Assembly: GCA_002794785.1 (NCBI GenBank)
Contig: NBBA01000012.1
Span: 1 to 64,000, forward strand
Direction of reading: 5' to 3'
DNA from: Coniferiporia sulphurascens
Taxonomy: Eukaryota > Basidiomycota > Agaricomycetes > Hymenochaetales > Hymenochaetaceae
Length of the DNA: 64,000 nucleotides
Below, in pieces: positions 1 through 10,413 of this stretch (its first letter is position 1; each line of letters starts with the position of its first letter). Below the pieces are notes generated by a model. It was not told where the DNA came from. It was given only the letters and a program-made list of their open reading frames with translations, and did no database searches. Made by a program: the position numbers and the translations under genes.

Positions 1-106
1 GTATGATATGTTCAACATGTACAACACAACTTCCGAATGAAATGCAAACATTATAAATGTACAGTACTTAACAGTATGTTTTGTGCGGATTACAAAAAAG
101 GAAAAT

Positions 107-215
107 CTCCAGAGCCGGGATCGAACCAGCGACCCTGAGATGACATAATTCTTTAAGGGAATTGCCTAGTAAAGCCTATTACAGTCTCATGCTCTTCCAA
201 CTGAGCTATCTAGAG
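107..215 (-). tRNA. tRNA-Tyr (GUA) with a 37-nt intron
   Basis: Reads on the minus strand from 215 to 107. The acceptor stem pairs 7 of 7 (CTCTAGA with TCTGGAG, one G-U). A D arm (GCTC...GAGC), an anticodon stem TGAGA/TCTCA and a T arm with GGTTCGATCC are visible. The anticodon loop reads CTGTAA followed by a 37-nt insertion, then A. This places a canonical intron directly 3' of position 37, the usual site in eukaryotic tRNA-Tyr. The mature length without the intron is 72 nt before CCA addition. The internal A and B boxes are the Pol III promoter, and a T-rich run follows the 3' end on the minus strand as a likely terminator. Confidence 0.9.
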
Positions 216-578
216 ATATTTTAAAATTAACTTTAGACGCATATGACGAGATTGGCTGTTTATAATAAAACTTATAATAAAACATATAATCTAATTTTCA
301 TACCAGCCGAAGCATAATCGCGAATTCGTCCTTTTGACTGAAATCATCTCAACTCATAAACGAAGTCTCCCTTTCGAGCTTCCGAGTCGTTGGCTTGGCG
401 ATGGACACCAAAGCCGCCGCAATGTGCTACAGAAAAGTACATCATTAGACTTCCCAAGCTGTTGCGAAGGGCGTATGTACATCCTTATTTTTACTTTTTG
501 TTCTTATATATCGAACCTCGAAGAAGGACGTGGGATTAAGCAGCGAATGTAAGGCATCTTTAGAGTCCGCTCGCCTCT
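216..578. other. intergenic, AT-rich
   Basis: Between the tRNA 5' end and the stop codon of the F-box gene. I see no gene. It probably holds the F-box 3' UTR. Confidence 0.5.
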
Positions 579-618
579 TCACCATTGCCCACCGTTGTAG
601 TTGTTGTTATTGTTGGCG

Positions 619-659
<41 letters not shown>

Positions 660-2687
660 ATGATGGTGGTGATGGTCTTCGTCACCTTCGTCTTCGTCTT
701 CTTCATCGTCTTCCTCATCGTCCTCATCCTCATCCTCCGACTCATCGCTCCCATCTTCGTCGTCACTAATATCAACGAGGTGCAAGTCCTGGACGTTGTT
801 TCTCAACCAGAAGAACTCCGCAGCTGTGACCTCAGGCGCATCCATCTTGTCGATGTTGAGCTCGCGCAGTGGCGCTCCGAGCGCCTTGCGCGTCTCCACA
901 AGCGTCTTCAGCGAGCTGCCGTTCATTCCCGATACCGTCAGTGCCTCTAGGTGTGGACACACAAGACTCCCCTTCGCCTTCAGGCGCGCACCCTCGCTGG
1001 ATGTGAGTGCGGGACCGGAACCGGGTCCGGACGGCATAACGATTCGCGCAGCCTCGATGGCCCTCCCGTTGACCGTCGTGTGCTCAACCTTCGTCCTCTG
1101 CACCAGCAACGAGAAGAACATCAGGGGTAGGAAGTGCATGTTGAGGTACAGACGCGTCAAGCGTGGACACGCGGTGTAGAAAGTGTCGACGATGGAGTCT
1201 GCACATGGCAGGCCGCTCAGCTTTGCGTCTGTCACGCTGGCGAGTATTGACACGGGTTTCGTAGGATCGACCAGGCGGACATCTCGCGAGGAGGCCGAGC
1301 CGGGGGGGAGGCGGATGAGCTCCTTAAAATGGGGCGGAGGGAACGAAGGCATTGTCATTGGAGATACAAGGCGCTGTACGAACTGCGTAAAGTCATTTTC
1401 GTCGAAGTCGAAGGATATGTTCGTTAGGCCCGGGGCGTAGATCAGGCGCAAGATAAGACAAGCGTAGCTGACATCAAGAATCGCTAACCGGAGATTTCGC
1501 AATGCGGGGAGAAACAAAGGCTCGACCACGCTATTTTGCAGTATATAGGGACCAGAGCAGGAAAGCTTGAGAGATGACAGATTAGTTGCGCACCGAAGAA
1601 TGTTGACGAAGTCGTTGTAGGACGGACGAACGTCCCTTGCATGATAAGCAAGTTCTAGGTCTGTAAGATTGGTGAAGGCAATTGGTGGCGTCTGAATAGA
1701 CGTCACGGAGCGCTCGCACGGCGGTATAAACATGTTCCAGTCCAGATGCACTCCCCAAAGACCTACTAGCGACAGCTTCGGGGCGTTTCCTCCAAACAAT
1801 AAGAAATGGTGCCTAAGCTCGCTGAAAACAAAGTGCTCGAACTCTGGGTCTTCGCTGTCGTCGTGGCAAAAGAGACTTAGTGTTTCAAGTAGCGGAGCGC
1901 CAGGGGTCGCGCTGCACCCTTCCAGACGCTCGAGAGCAATATACATATGTGAATATGCGTCCACTGAGATTTCGAACGTCCGCCAGCGGGAGACATGAGG
2001 AATTATCGCATCAAATATATGCTCCAGGTCCTGCGAGGCCGCTTTATCGAGTTCCCTGTCGGTGTCCCTTCCGCCATCCCCTGAGGCGTCCCCGTCTTGA
2101 AGGCGCATCACCTCACCTACAAGCGGGGAATATTCGTCAGGCAGCGAGATGTCGATGGTAATATCTAGAGGGCATTGTCTTGAGCGGACAATCCACTCTT
2201 TGCTCTTCTCAAAGGGTGCGGACTCCTCGAAGGTGAGTTTCGTCCATAGCCCAGGCGTATCGATCGCAACGTGTCGCCAGCGGCGGCATACATGGGACAT
2301 GCGCACCTGGAAGGGGAGGTATCTTGTATTCTCTGCGTCACTTCCGTCTTTGTCGGTGTCGTCGGTTATTTTCACCCTCCCCATCTCCATGGGGCGCAGG
2401 TCATCCTCGTCGGTCTCATCGTCGGAATCCACATCCTCAAACGCCTCGTCTCCGTCATCTTCCTCGAAAACACGTTCCCCATCTTCGTCCTCCTCTGAGC
2501 ATGTCCCGAGCTCGAATATGTATGCCAGCACCTCTGGTAGAATGAGTTCTTCAATCAGACACCGATCGCCCTGAGGTGGGATGTACTTTGGATTAAGTGG
2601 CCGGGAGGTTGGGATGGCTGCTGCAGGCGGCATGGCGGCGGTGGGATCTTTGCCTTGTCCCAGTATGACTACCTTCCGGCGACCCAT
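579..2687 (-). CDS. F-box-like protein with acidic and poly-Asn C-terminus
   Basis: An intronless frame of 702 aa from the ATG at 2687 (MGRRKVVILGQGKD). The open frame extends further upstream but without fungal-looking sequence, so I chose this start. The N-terminal third has an F-box-like stretch, LIEELILPEVLAYIFELG, then an acidic loop of about 75 residues, then the second half VRMSHVCRRWRHVAIDTPGLW. The acidic loop inside the F-box is unusual. The middle holds diffuse leucine-rich segments typical of agaricomycete F-box proteins. The C-terminus is Asp/Glu-rich, then His5, then Asn14-Ala-Asn5, encoded by a GTT/AAC microsatellite. By family, F-box proteins bring substrates to SCF ubiquitin ligases. 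The substrate is unknown. Confidence 0.75.
618..659. repeat. (GTT)14 trinucleotide repeat, coding for poly-Asn on the minus strand
   Basis: An uninterrupted GTT array inside the 3' end of the F-box gene. It reads as 14 AAC codons on the minus strand. Pure repeats of this kind slip readily, so length polymorphism between strains is expected. Confidence 0.9.
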
Positions 2688-3180
2688 AGATGACCAGATT
2701 CCTTTACAAAGAGGTTTAGTATGAGAGGCTCGAAGAATGCTTGCCAACTCGAGCAACCGTCGATCACCTCGCCCAATTTTAGCCGGACGGGTCACGGAAA
2801 GCGTCGATCTGTCCCAATAGCCGGAGCCACGGAAGGGAAGGGAGTTAGATATATTCAAGCATTTGGTCACATCGTAAAGCAAGAGTTCAGCAATATGCAG
2901 CTATGTGTATCTATATCACGGAAAGATATTACAGGGGAGTGCGTCGGTGTGTAAGTGTGCGAATATACTAATTTCTAGGGTATCGTGTGATTGTGCGAAT
3001 CAACACGGGCATACCAGCGTCAAGCCCGTCTTGCAAGAAAGTCCGTCTGCACGTCGGGCGAGGTGCCGGGCCCCATTCTTTTTCCACGGAGGCAAAAGAA
3101 TTTTAAAAAAGAATAGAGAGGGGATTGTGCTTTCACCTTGCAAAATACCTCGATAAATCAAAAACTAACGCAACCGAACT
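2688..3180. other. intergenic, F-box gene upstream region
   Basis: Lies between the F-box start and the stop codon of the K+/H+-exchange-related gene. Both genes are on the minus strand, so it holds the F-box promoter and the neighbour's 3' UTR. The in-frame extension 2688-2882 is not likely to be translated. Confidence 0.5.
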
Positions 3181-4335
3181 CTAGTCACGCCCGGCCCTCT
3201 CCAATCGGCTTTCCGTTTGATCAATGGCGCGTAACAGATCCGCCTCAGCGTTCGATGGCAGCTCGAAAGACGACGCGAGTTTCGAAACAGCCTCTTTACT
3301 GAGGATGCTATGCTCCTTTTCAGATTGACTCGAATCCCGCCGCGATTCTGGCGAGGGATTTGACGGGGAAGTAGGCCGGGGACGATATTTCTCGTAAATT
3401 TTGTCGAGCCCGGAGTTTTCTTCTGGTTTAACCATTCCCTTTTTTATTAGGGACTCCAGATACGACGACGCTTTGTATGCTTTGTACGATTAATTGGGGT
3501 CAGCAATAAATAAAAGCGCGCTGCTAAAATCGAACCTCTGTAGTGATGCCATGACCTCCAAACACAAAAGAAGAACGGAAGGTTTGGAATAATAGCTGAA
3601 TCATGAGTCAGAAGAAAAAAGTATGGAGAGTAGTAAGATGGAGACACACGAATGAGCATAAAAGGTGCGGTCAGTGGAGAGACTAGAATCCAAAAGTAGA
3701 ACCCCCTGCGGTGTGTTGGAGTACGCCTTTCGAGAAGACTCTGGAGGTGTTGGAGGGGAGACACCTTGCTTGCATAAAGTGCAGGGTAAATGAGAGGTAT
3801 CTGCCGGGAAAAAGCGCATCAGGCTGCGTGTCCTTCTCAAGTACCGAAGTAGAACATCCACCCACCGAAATTCTGGCCCTTCCTTCTAAATTCTGACTGT
3901 GTTTCTCGGGCGGCGCAATTTGGGGACCCAATGATGGGTCCATAGACTTGAGGGCGAGCTCCTCAAAGTCGATGCGGTCCATGGCACGCTCCCCGTACTT
4001 GAACGTACGTTGCTAGAGCGCAAAGAAATTAGCACTTTAAACTGCAGCATTGCACAGGTTTAGTCACCTTCCAGCTTCCCTCCGGTGCCTTCCCAAAGTC
4101 CGCCCATATTCCCGCCGCCTTGCCTGTTTCTCATCAGGGACCACGCTGGATAAATAGCTGTCTGCTCACCTGTCGCCCTTTTCAACAAACTAGGTTTCCC
4201 TTCCGAGTCAGCCGGCGGTGGCGTCTGGAAGTAATAGTACGTATGCCGGCCGTCTGAAGGTGCACAGGAGGTGAGAGGCAAAGCGAGTATACGCATTTGC
4301 GCTAACTTGGTGAACGAGCGCGTCACTTGCGACAT
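3181..4335 (-). CDS. mitochondrial K+-H+ exchange-related protein (Mit_KHE1 family)
   Basis: Six exons on the minus strand: 4335-4170, 4123-4068, 4012-3866, 3800-3650, 3595-3536, 3479-3181. Joined they give 292 aa with every phase closing. The start MSQVTRSFTKLAQMRILALP suits a mitochondrial protein. Family landmarks in order: AAGIWADFGKAPEGSWK, FKYGERAMDRIDFEELALKS, SLGP, then a hydrophobic pair of segments around GFYFWILVSPLTAPFMLIPI and LPFFFCVWRSWHHYRAYKAS, and a polar tail. This matches fungal Mit_KHE1 proteins (yeast YDL183C type), inner-membrane proteins tied to mitochondrial K+/H+ exchange. Molecular activity is not proven in the family. The start faces the next gene across about 220 bp. 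Confidence 0.85.
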
Positions 4336-4556
4336 GGTAGAGAAAAGAAGGTGTTCCTTTAATCAAGAGAAATATAAATTCTCCCCTTGAAGATGAAACC
4401 AGGAGGGGGCGGCGCTGCTGAAGAGATGAACGTGTTTTGCAAGTGGAATAAAGAGGTTTGGACGGCGTGGATTTGCGGAGCGCGTACTAGGAATAGCTTA
4501 CCTAATTAAGTACACTAAGTACGCGTATTCCCAGTCGGATAGACGCGTCCACTACT
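4336..4556. promoter_or_regulatory. divergent promoter region
   Basis: About 220 bp separate the starts of the K+/H+-exchange-related gene (-) and the small gene at 4557 (+), so both promoters must lie here. I see no clear TATA box. Confidence 0.5.
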
Positions 4557-5014
4557 ATGAACTCACCTCCGGAGCCCGTCTCCCCGTCACCATCCACCCC
4601 ATCGTCCGGCTCACCGCCGCCAGATGAGCTCTTCGCGGACCACATAACCTCCTCAATCTCACCTCTCGCGCCGCATGGATCCCAGCAGCCTCCAAGCCCG
4701 AGCCAGACTAAGCGTCGCCTAGCGCCGGCGTCCTCCACTCACGGAAGGGACCTCAAGGCGAGGAAGCGTGACGACGGGGGAGGCAGGAAAGTTTTTGCGC
4801 AAGGTGCAGAATCAGGAGGAAGGGAAAGTGGGAGGAAAGAGGAATTGGTCGACGTAGATCTGATGGAAAGGCTTAAGCAGGGTACGTTACGTCCTCCACC
4901 CACTATCCTCCATGTATGCTCAAAGAAACTCATCCTCTCGTATCTCGTTGCATCTTGTGCACAGAGTTTGGCGACCCTTTTGATGAATCTGTGCAGGATA
5001 GCTTCAGCCCCTGA
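4557..5014 (+). CDS. small Pro/Ser-rich protein of unknown function
   Basis: Two exons, 4557-4881 and 4965-5014, joined across an 83-nt intron with GTACGT donor and CACAG acceptor. They give 124 aa. The N-terminal half is Pro/Ser-rich (MNSPPEPVSPSPSTPSS), followed by a basic stretch (KRRLAP, KARKRDD) that could be a nuclear localisation signal. It ends in an acidic motif, LMERLKQEFGDPFDESVQDS. The conserved-looking end is supported by the splice; without it the frame runs into low-quality sequence. I do not recognise the family. Confidence 0.6.
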
Positions 5015-5631
5015 ACTCTCTCGGATTGTGTCTGGCGACCTCCCCTTCCTCTTCATAGCCCGATTGTCTGAGAGTTGACTATGTGCAGGCAGCCATTACG
5101 TAACTACGACCATGAGTCGGCTTGCCTTTGTATTTGTTCAATGGCTAATTCAGCCTGTGTAATTCTATCTCGTCTCTCTCACCGACTGCAGCACCCCTTA
5201 CTGAGTCCGAGGTAACTAAGTGTCGATATTTATAGAGCTTCGGTCCAATGTACAACCTCGGAAAAACCATACAGCAACACAACCGCCGTCTGGGAGTATT
5301 ATCAGTGGTCTTGGTCACTTGACGCCAGAGTCCTATCGGAGGTCGCGAAGCCGATGCATACGCAGTACCTACACTACCTGAGTTCTGGTGGGTACTCAAT
5401 ATCGGTACCACTATGGGTCCTTGACGATTGCGTTGCATGCATCTATCTCAACCCATCTCGTCTTCACCTTCCAATTCCGCAGATATCGCACAGCCAGGGC
5501 GCACCGGAACGGGGAGTGTGCATGAACAACTTTAGCTGATCATCCCTTCGCCCGATGTTCTGCCGACACCCATTCATATAAGAGGTCCCTTGAGGGAAAG
5601 TGCGGGGTAAGACAGTTCCACGGAACCCACA
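5015..5631. other. intergenic
   Basis: Between two plus-strand genes. It holds a 3' UTR and the promoter of the dioxygenase gene. No further coding sequence was seen. Confidence 0.5.
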
Positions 5632-7040
5632 ATGACCAAGCAATACGAGCAGCTCTCCAGTACGTACTCCTCCTTCGGGACTGGTCCTGCAAGCTCCTCT
5701 CTAATTCAGTGATCCCCAGAGGAGGACGTGGATTTCTTCCTAGACAAAGGGTAAGTCTTTCGAACGTGATTTACTCTGGCACGCGGCGATTCTTATGAAC
5801 AGTCTACCGCAGATACGTTGTGATAAAGAACGCTTTCAGTAAGGACAAGGCAGAAGAGTGGACGAAGAATGTCTGGGTGCGCCTTGGGATGGATCCCAAT
5901 GACAAGGGTACATGGACAAAAGAGCGAATACACATGCCCTTTCATCAGCGCGAGCCCGTACAAACATTCGCGCCAAAGGTCAGCGTCAACAGCTAATTGG
6001 AACTACACGGTAACAGTCCTGCACAATGAGATGAATTGAACATGGGTTCCTTAGGCTTGGACCGCGATGAAGGACCTTCTTGGTGGCGAGGAACGCATTG
6101 ATCCACAGAGCGGTACATGGAGCGATGGCTTCATCGTCAATCTAGGAACCCCGGAACTCGAGGGCGATGATAAGCACGTTGACCCCACCGATCTGGATAA
6201 CTGGCATGTCGATGGAGATTTCTTCGTGCGTGGCACTTATCGCAGTCATCGTGCTCCTGTGAATCGGTCTGTAGCATTAAATAACTTTTTAGGTTCATTA
6301 CCTCGACTCCCCAGAGCAGGCGCTCCTTGTTATCCCCGTGTATGCGCCTATAGGACCGCGAGGCGGAGGCACTTTCATTTCGCCCGATGGCATGCCGCTG
6401 ATCGCCAACTACCTGGCTTCTCACCCAGAAGGCGTCCTCCCAACAGGACTTTCCTTCACGCCTTCAACGTCTACTTACGAGAACAAAGAAGATGACCCCG
6501 GATATTGGTCGCATCTTAAGGAAATCAAAAATTGTATGGAATTCGTTGAGATCACCGGTGAAGTTGGCGATGTCGTCCTCATGCATCCTGTAAATTTTTA
6601 TATTAAAAAATTCGTACATCATTCCCCTTTTAATCGCTTGCATTCCATAGCTCATGCTTCACACGGCATCGAAGAACCACACGCGCATCCCGCGCATCAT
6701 CACGAACCCCCCAGTGAGCTTGAAGGAGCCTTTTATTTTCAACCGAGAGAATCCCGAGGAATATTCGCTCGTCGAGAGGAAGACACTTAACGCGATAGGT
6801 GTCGATAAGCTTGACTTTAGGTTTGTTTCTCCTCCTTCCTGAAGCTTTTCCGCCATTGTCCCTTAGAGGACAGATTAACAAGTGTATCCCTTTAGGATTA
6901 CCACAGAAAGGAGACGGATCGTCCCCGCGCGTTTGAAGGTGCAAAACAAATTACTTGAAGATGAGAAGAAAAGACTGGAAGAGCTTAAACTGAACGCGAT
7001 CGGGAACGAAATTACTGCGCAGCCCATTGCTGTGGCATGA
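5632..7040 (+). CDS. phytanoyl-CoA dioxygenase (PhyH) family protein
   Basis: Seven exons: 5632-5659, 5720-5750, 5813-5978, 6055-6225, 6293-6589, 6651-6820, 6896-7040. They give 335 aa and all phases close. PhyH enzymes are Fe(II)/2-oxoglutarate oxygenases. The first two metal ligands lie in NWHVDGDFF (HxD) and the distal His in VLMHPLMLHTASKNHTR. The Arg following the distal His region (RIPRIITNPP) fits the 2-oxoglutarate-binding position. The segment GPRGGGTFISPDG sits in the double-stranded beta-helix core. No signal peptide is visible, so it is probably cytosolic or peroxisomal. The C-terminus is helical and charged (LLEDEKKRLEELKLN) without a clear SKL-type signal. The substrate cannot be read from the sequence. 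Confidence 0.85.
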
Positions 7041-7465
7041 GCGCACTTCCTCTATATCTCTAAGGTGCTCACGCGAACTAGTAGCTGTACGCAGCACAAG
7101 CGAATATAACGACATAACTTCTTACATTGATATCCCTGTCTGAGTCCGCATCTAATACACATTTTAACTGGAGGATGGTATATCTGCAAGCAAAAGACCG
7201 CTACATAGTGTATATGTCATCGAATGTCCAGTGGCTATTAATGAAAAGTCTCTGGAAAAAGCCGACCCCGAAACTAGCGATAAATGGGCGCGGGAAAAGA
7301 ACAAACGCGCACAGAAAGTCCTGCAGCGTTAATCATACGAAACAATGCGAAGTAAAAGAACAATTGAAGCTGCAACTGAAAACACCAATCCTACACTTAG
7401 CAGCTACAAGTTATGTAACCACTCCGGTTGTGAAGATATGCACAGATATACCTTCTCAGACGACG
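7041..7465. other. convergent intergenic region
   Basis: Between the stop codons of the dioxygenase gene (+) and the membrane protein gene (-). It contains both 3' UTRs. I see no other gene. Confidence 0.5.
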
Positions 7466-9671
7466 TTACTGCGACGCTTGTAGGCTCCCCCGCGGCACAA
7501 TCGGAAAAGGCGCCATCCGCCCTGCATCTCTTCGAGAGCCTTCTCGACGAAGAATCCCCTCGGGTGTTTCCGGATCCACTAAAACCGTAGTACCAATAAT
7601 AGGCATCGGAGCAGACGCACCAGCTGGCGACAGATAGCCACTTTGTAGTGGTGTGGAAGTGTTTCCAGACAGTGGACCAGGGTTCTTCCCCACTTGGGAC
7701 GTTGTTAAGGCGCTCGAAGATCTCGAGGCCAAGTATCCGGAAGATGCGTCGTTGGAAATCGAGACACTCTCTCTTCCTAGACCCGCGGGTCGTCTCCGTG
7801 TGGAAAATAATTTACTCGGTGGCTGCAGAAAGTAGTTTCGGACGCCAGGCTGAGATTCCGGTGTACCATCGGTCCTTGAGGAACGAGACGACAAATATCC
7901 AGAGCCAAAGAGAAAACGTGAGCTTGAAGGGGACTGGGTCACAGCAGGGACAGGAGCGTCTGGGTTTGATGTCCGAGTGCGGACTGTGGTAGGCGGCAGG
8001 GCTACGGGTGGAAAGTAAGAAAAGGAAGAATTCGCCTTGGCGGTCCGGCCCAACGTCTTGGGGCTCTGTACAGCCATATCGGAAACCATAGCTCGATTCA
8101 GATTGTTGATTTCGTCTTCGAAAGCCACCCAAGACACTGTTTTTTCGGTGTCCGATCGCAATGCTGATGCAGGTCGCAAACCGGAAAGAGCGAGGCTCCC
8201 CCTCGTCGACGTAGGTATCACATAGGACGTCGCGTCTTCATATGGCCTCTCGCTCTTTGCTTCATCGTGGTAGCTCCTGTAACTCCGCTTTTCGCCCGTC
8301 ATCATTGATGCACTAGAGGCCCAGAATTGCGAGAAACGACCACGAATGCGTGACACGAAGGAGCTGCCCATGTCGACATCTTCCGTAAAGATAAAAGATT
8401 TTGGAGAAGCTGCGTCCCGGACTTTCCTCGCACACACAAGCTTACGTCTGAAAACGACAAGCACGACAACCGCAGAGATTGTAACAACACAGCCACTCAG
8501 TACGCCTATTATTATTTCGGCAGTTCTGCAGAAAATTAAAATTAAAAGAGCATTGTGAGCATGTCATCGTTCCATAATTTATTATGGGCGATGCGACAAA
8601 AGGGGCGACTTGCCTGGACAAAGGGATCACAGTCAGACCTCCGGGAGAATGAGACGTTCCGTTTTTTGAGGGCTGAGTGGGAAGTCCAAAATTGAAGTTT
8701 TCTTTGAAGCAACCCGATGAGCTGCCTGTATTGCCTCCCGTAGTGAACAATTTGCTTGTCTGCTGGTGGCCAGCACCGTCGTCTAATAACAAAACGGCTT
8801 GAAATCCGTGAATTATGTCCAAAACGTATTCCTTAGTACTGATGTTGACTCGGCCATGATGCCCGTGGTTGTTGTTGTCACCGCCATTATTGCTGCTGTT
8901 ATTGCTATTATTGCCGCCATTATTGTTGTTATTGTTATTGTCACTGTTGCCGCTGCTGTTGTTATGTCCGCCGTCGTTGTCGCTGTTATTGTTGTTGCTG
9001 TTGTTGCTGGTGCTGCCACCATTGCCGTTGTCGTTTTTACTGCTACCATTATTGTCGTCGTCACCGCCATTATCGCCGTCATCACCCCCGTTTTTACCGT
9101 CGCTGGACCCGCCTTTAACAGATGTAATGAGAGGGCTGCCACTCGCATTGACAATGGTGGAGAAGTATCTCGGTAGAAAGGCGCGTATTGTGGGTGCACG
9201 TGTGATCTCGGATGCGTTGAACGACACGTTAAAATGGGAGCATTGATTGAGAAGGCCATGGATATCGTAGTATTGTACGACCTTAGAATTCTGCTTGTCG
9301 GGAAGACACGAGGTGTTATTAGAGTTTTGAACAGCTATGACGTCCGACACCATGCCAGAGTCTCCGTCATCCCCGCCGTCGAGTGACGCGACAAACTGCG
9401 TACCGGAACTGAAGGGGAGGAATGTCACCTTGACTGCACCTGAAGTCGATGTATTGTCCCAGTTACTAGAAGAAAGAGGGACGATAATGGGATAAGACGA
9501 GAAGGGTATGATGGTGAGCGAGAGGGGAGAACCGGGCGCCTGCGTTCCAGTGAAATTGACTTGAAAGGAGCCGCACTGTTCGATCGTCGAGAACGAGACG
9601 GTGCTAAAGCCACAGTGGACGGCCTGCGTGAAGATGGCCAACAGCACGAGCAGCGCAGCAGCAGCGTGCAT
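7466..9671 (-). CDS. type I single-pass membrane protein with Asn/Asp/Gly-rich stalk
   Basis: Two exons, 9671-8614 and 8525-7466, give 705 aa. The intron has a GC donor (GCAAGT) and CTGCAG acceptor; the nearby GT options break the frame. The N-terminus MHAAAALLVLLAIFTQAVHC is a signal peptide. The ectodomain has two similar Cys-containing modules (EQCGSFQVNF and NQCSHFNVSF) and possibly a third (SSGCFKENFNFG). They are separated by a roughly 90-residue Asn/Asp/Gly/Ser linker rich in N-glycosylation sites. A transmembrane helix (IIIGVLSGCVVTISAVVVLV) follows near residue 357, then RRK and a Ser-rich cytoplasmic tail of about 325 residues. This layout is common in agaricomycetes and suggests a cell-surface sensor or adhesin. 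That role is inference. Confidence 0.75.
8868..9060. repeat. imperfect GTT/ATT/GCC trinucleotide low-complexity tract
   Basis: Codes on the minus strand for the Asn/Asp/Gly/Ser stalk of the type I membrane protein. Imperfect triplet repeats such as TTGTTATTG and TTGCTGTTG recur throughout and keep frame. Confidence 0.8.
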
Positions 9672-10413
9672 GGCCACGAAGTGTGCATGCGCAGAGTGAT
9701 TCGGCGTCGACCTGCGAAATACAGAAAAAAGAATAAAACGAAAAGAAAAAAAAATCGGAAGAAAGCAAAGGGAGATGAGGAGAAAGGAGCGGGGGAAGGA
9801 AGGGGTCGTATGGAACGGCCGTCCGACAGCTGAGATAAAAGGTGACAGTCCGAGCGTCCAAATAACTGGATGACTACCAGTAGAGGCCCCTTGAATATGC
9901 TACACGTCTGTAGTGATTGGACCAGCGGGAAGCAACCCAAGGGTACGGGCGCAGAAAAATATGTGTAAACTCTCTGCGAAAAGGCGGATCAACTCTCTCT
10001 TGCTCGTTCCTGTCGCCCAAAGGATAAGCATTACCCATGGCACCACACATGTAGTCTCCTGCCCTGGTTTTCCTTCATGATAACTCCGACTCCCGAGGAC
10101 ATGAATTATAACGCAACCCCAGGTCTCGTTTCTTTTCTTTCTTTCTCCCTTTTCGAATCTCGCTAGCCTCCGGATGATGTGAAGAATGAAATATTCTCAG
10201 CGCTGGCGCAAACGTTCAGTGAAAGTCAGTGTGAAAAGGTCCGGTGGGAATTGCTCCCTAGACGACGCAGACTACGTCAATCCTTCGCGACTTCTAGACT
10301 TATACATATATTCATGTGACCGGCCTCTAAATGTCCTTAGTCACGCGGTGACCCCTATGCGTCAAAATATACAAAAAAAATACGGTATAAGTACAACTTA
10401 CGAGTACACTTTG
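9672..10413. other. intergenic with purine-rich tract
   Basis: Upstream of the type I membrane protein gene and downstream of the E1-alpha gene, both on the minus strand. A strongly purine-biased run at about 9720-9800 reads as a pyrimidine tract on the coding strand just upstream of the start, a frequent fungal core-promoter feature. No gene was seen. Confidence 0.5.

Noticed and set aside
530..950. Poly-Cys and poly-Val open frames opposite the poly-Asn tract
   Set aside because: They are other-frame readings of the GTT repeat in the F-box gene.
5659..5720. Starting the dioxygenase gene at an internal Met in a later exon
   Set aside because: The small first exons at 5632 and 5720 have consensus splice sites and supply the expected N-terminal KEDVDFFLDKGYVVIKNAF motif.
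8799..9259. Hydrophobic Val/Ala/Leu-rich frames suggesting membrane proteins
   Set aside because: They are shadow frames of the Asn/Asp/Gly triplet repeat in the type I membrane protein.
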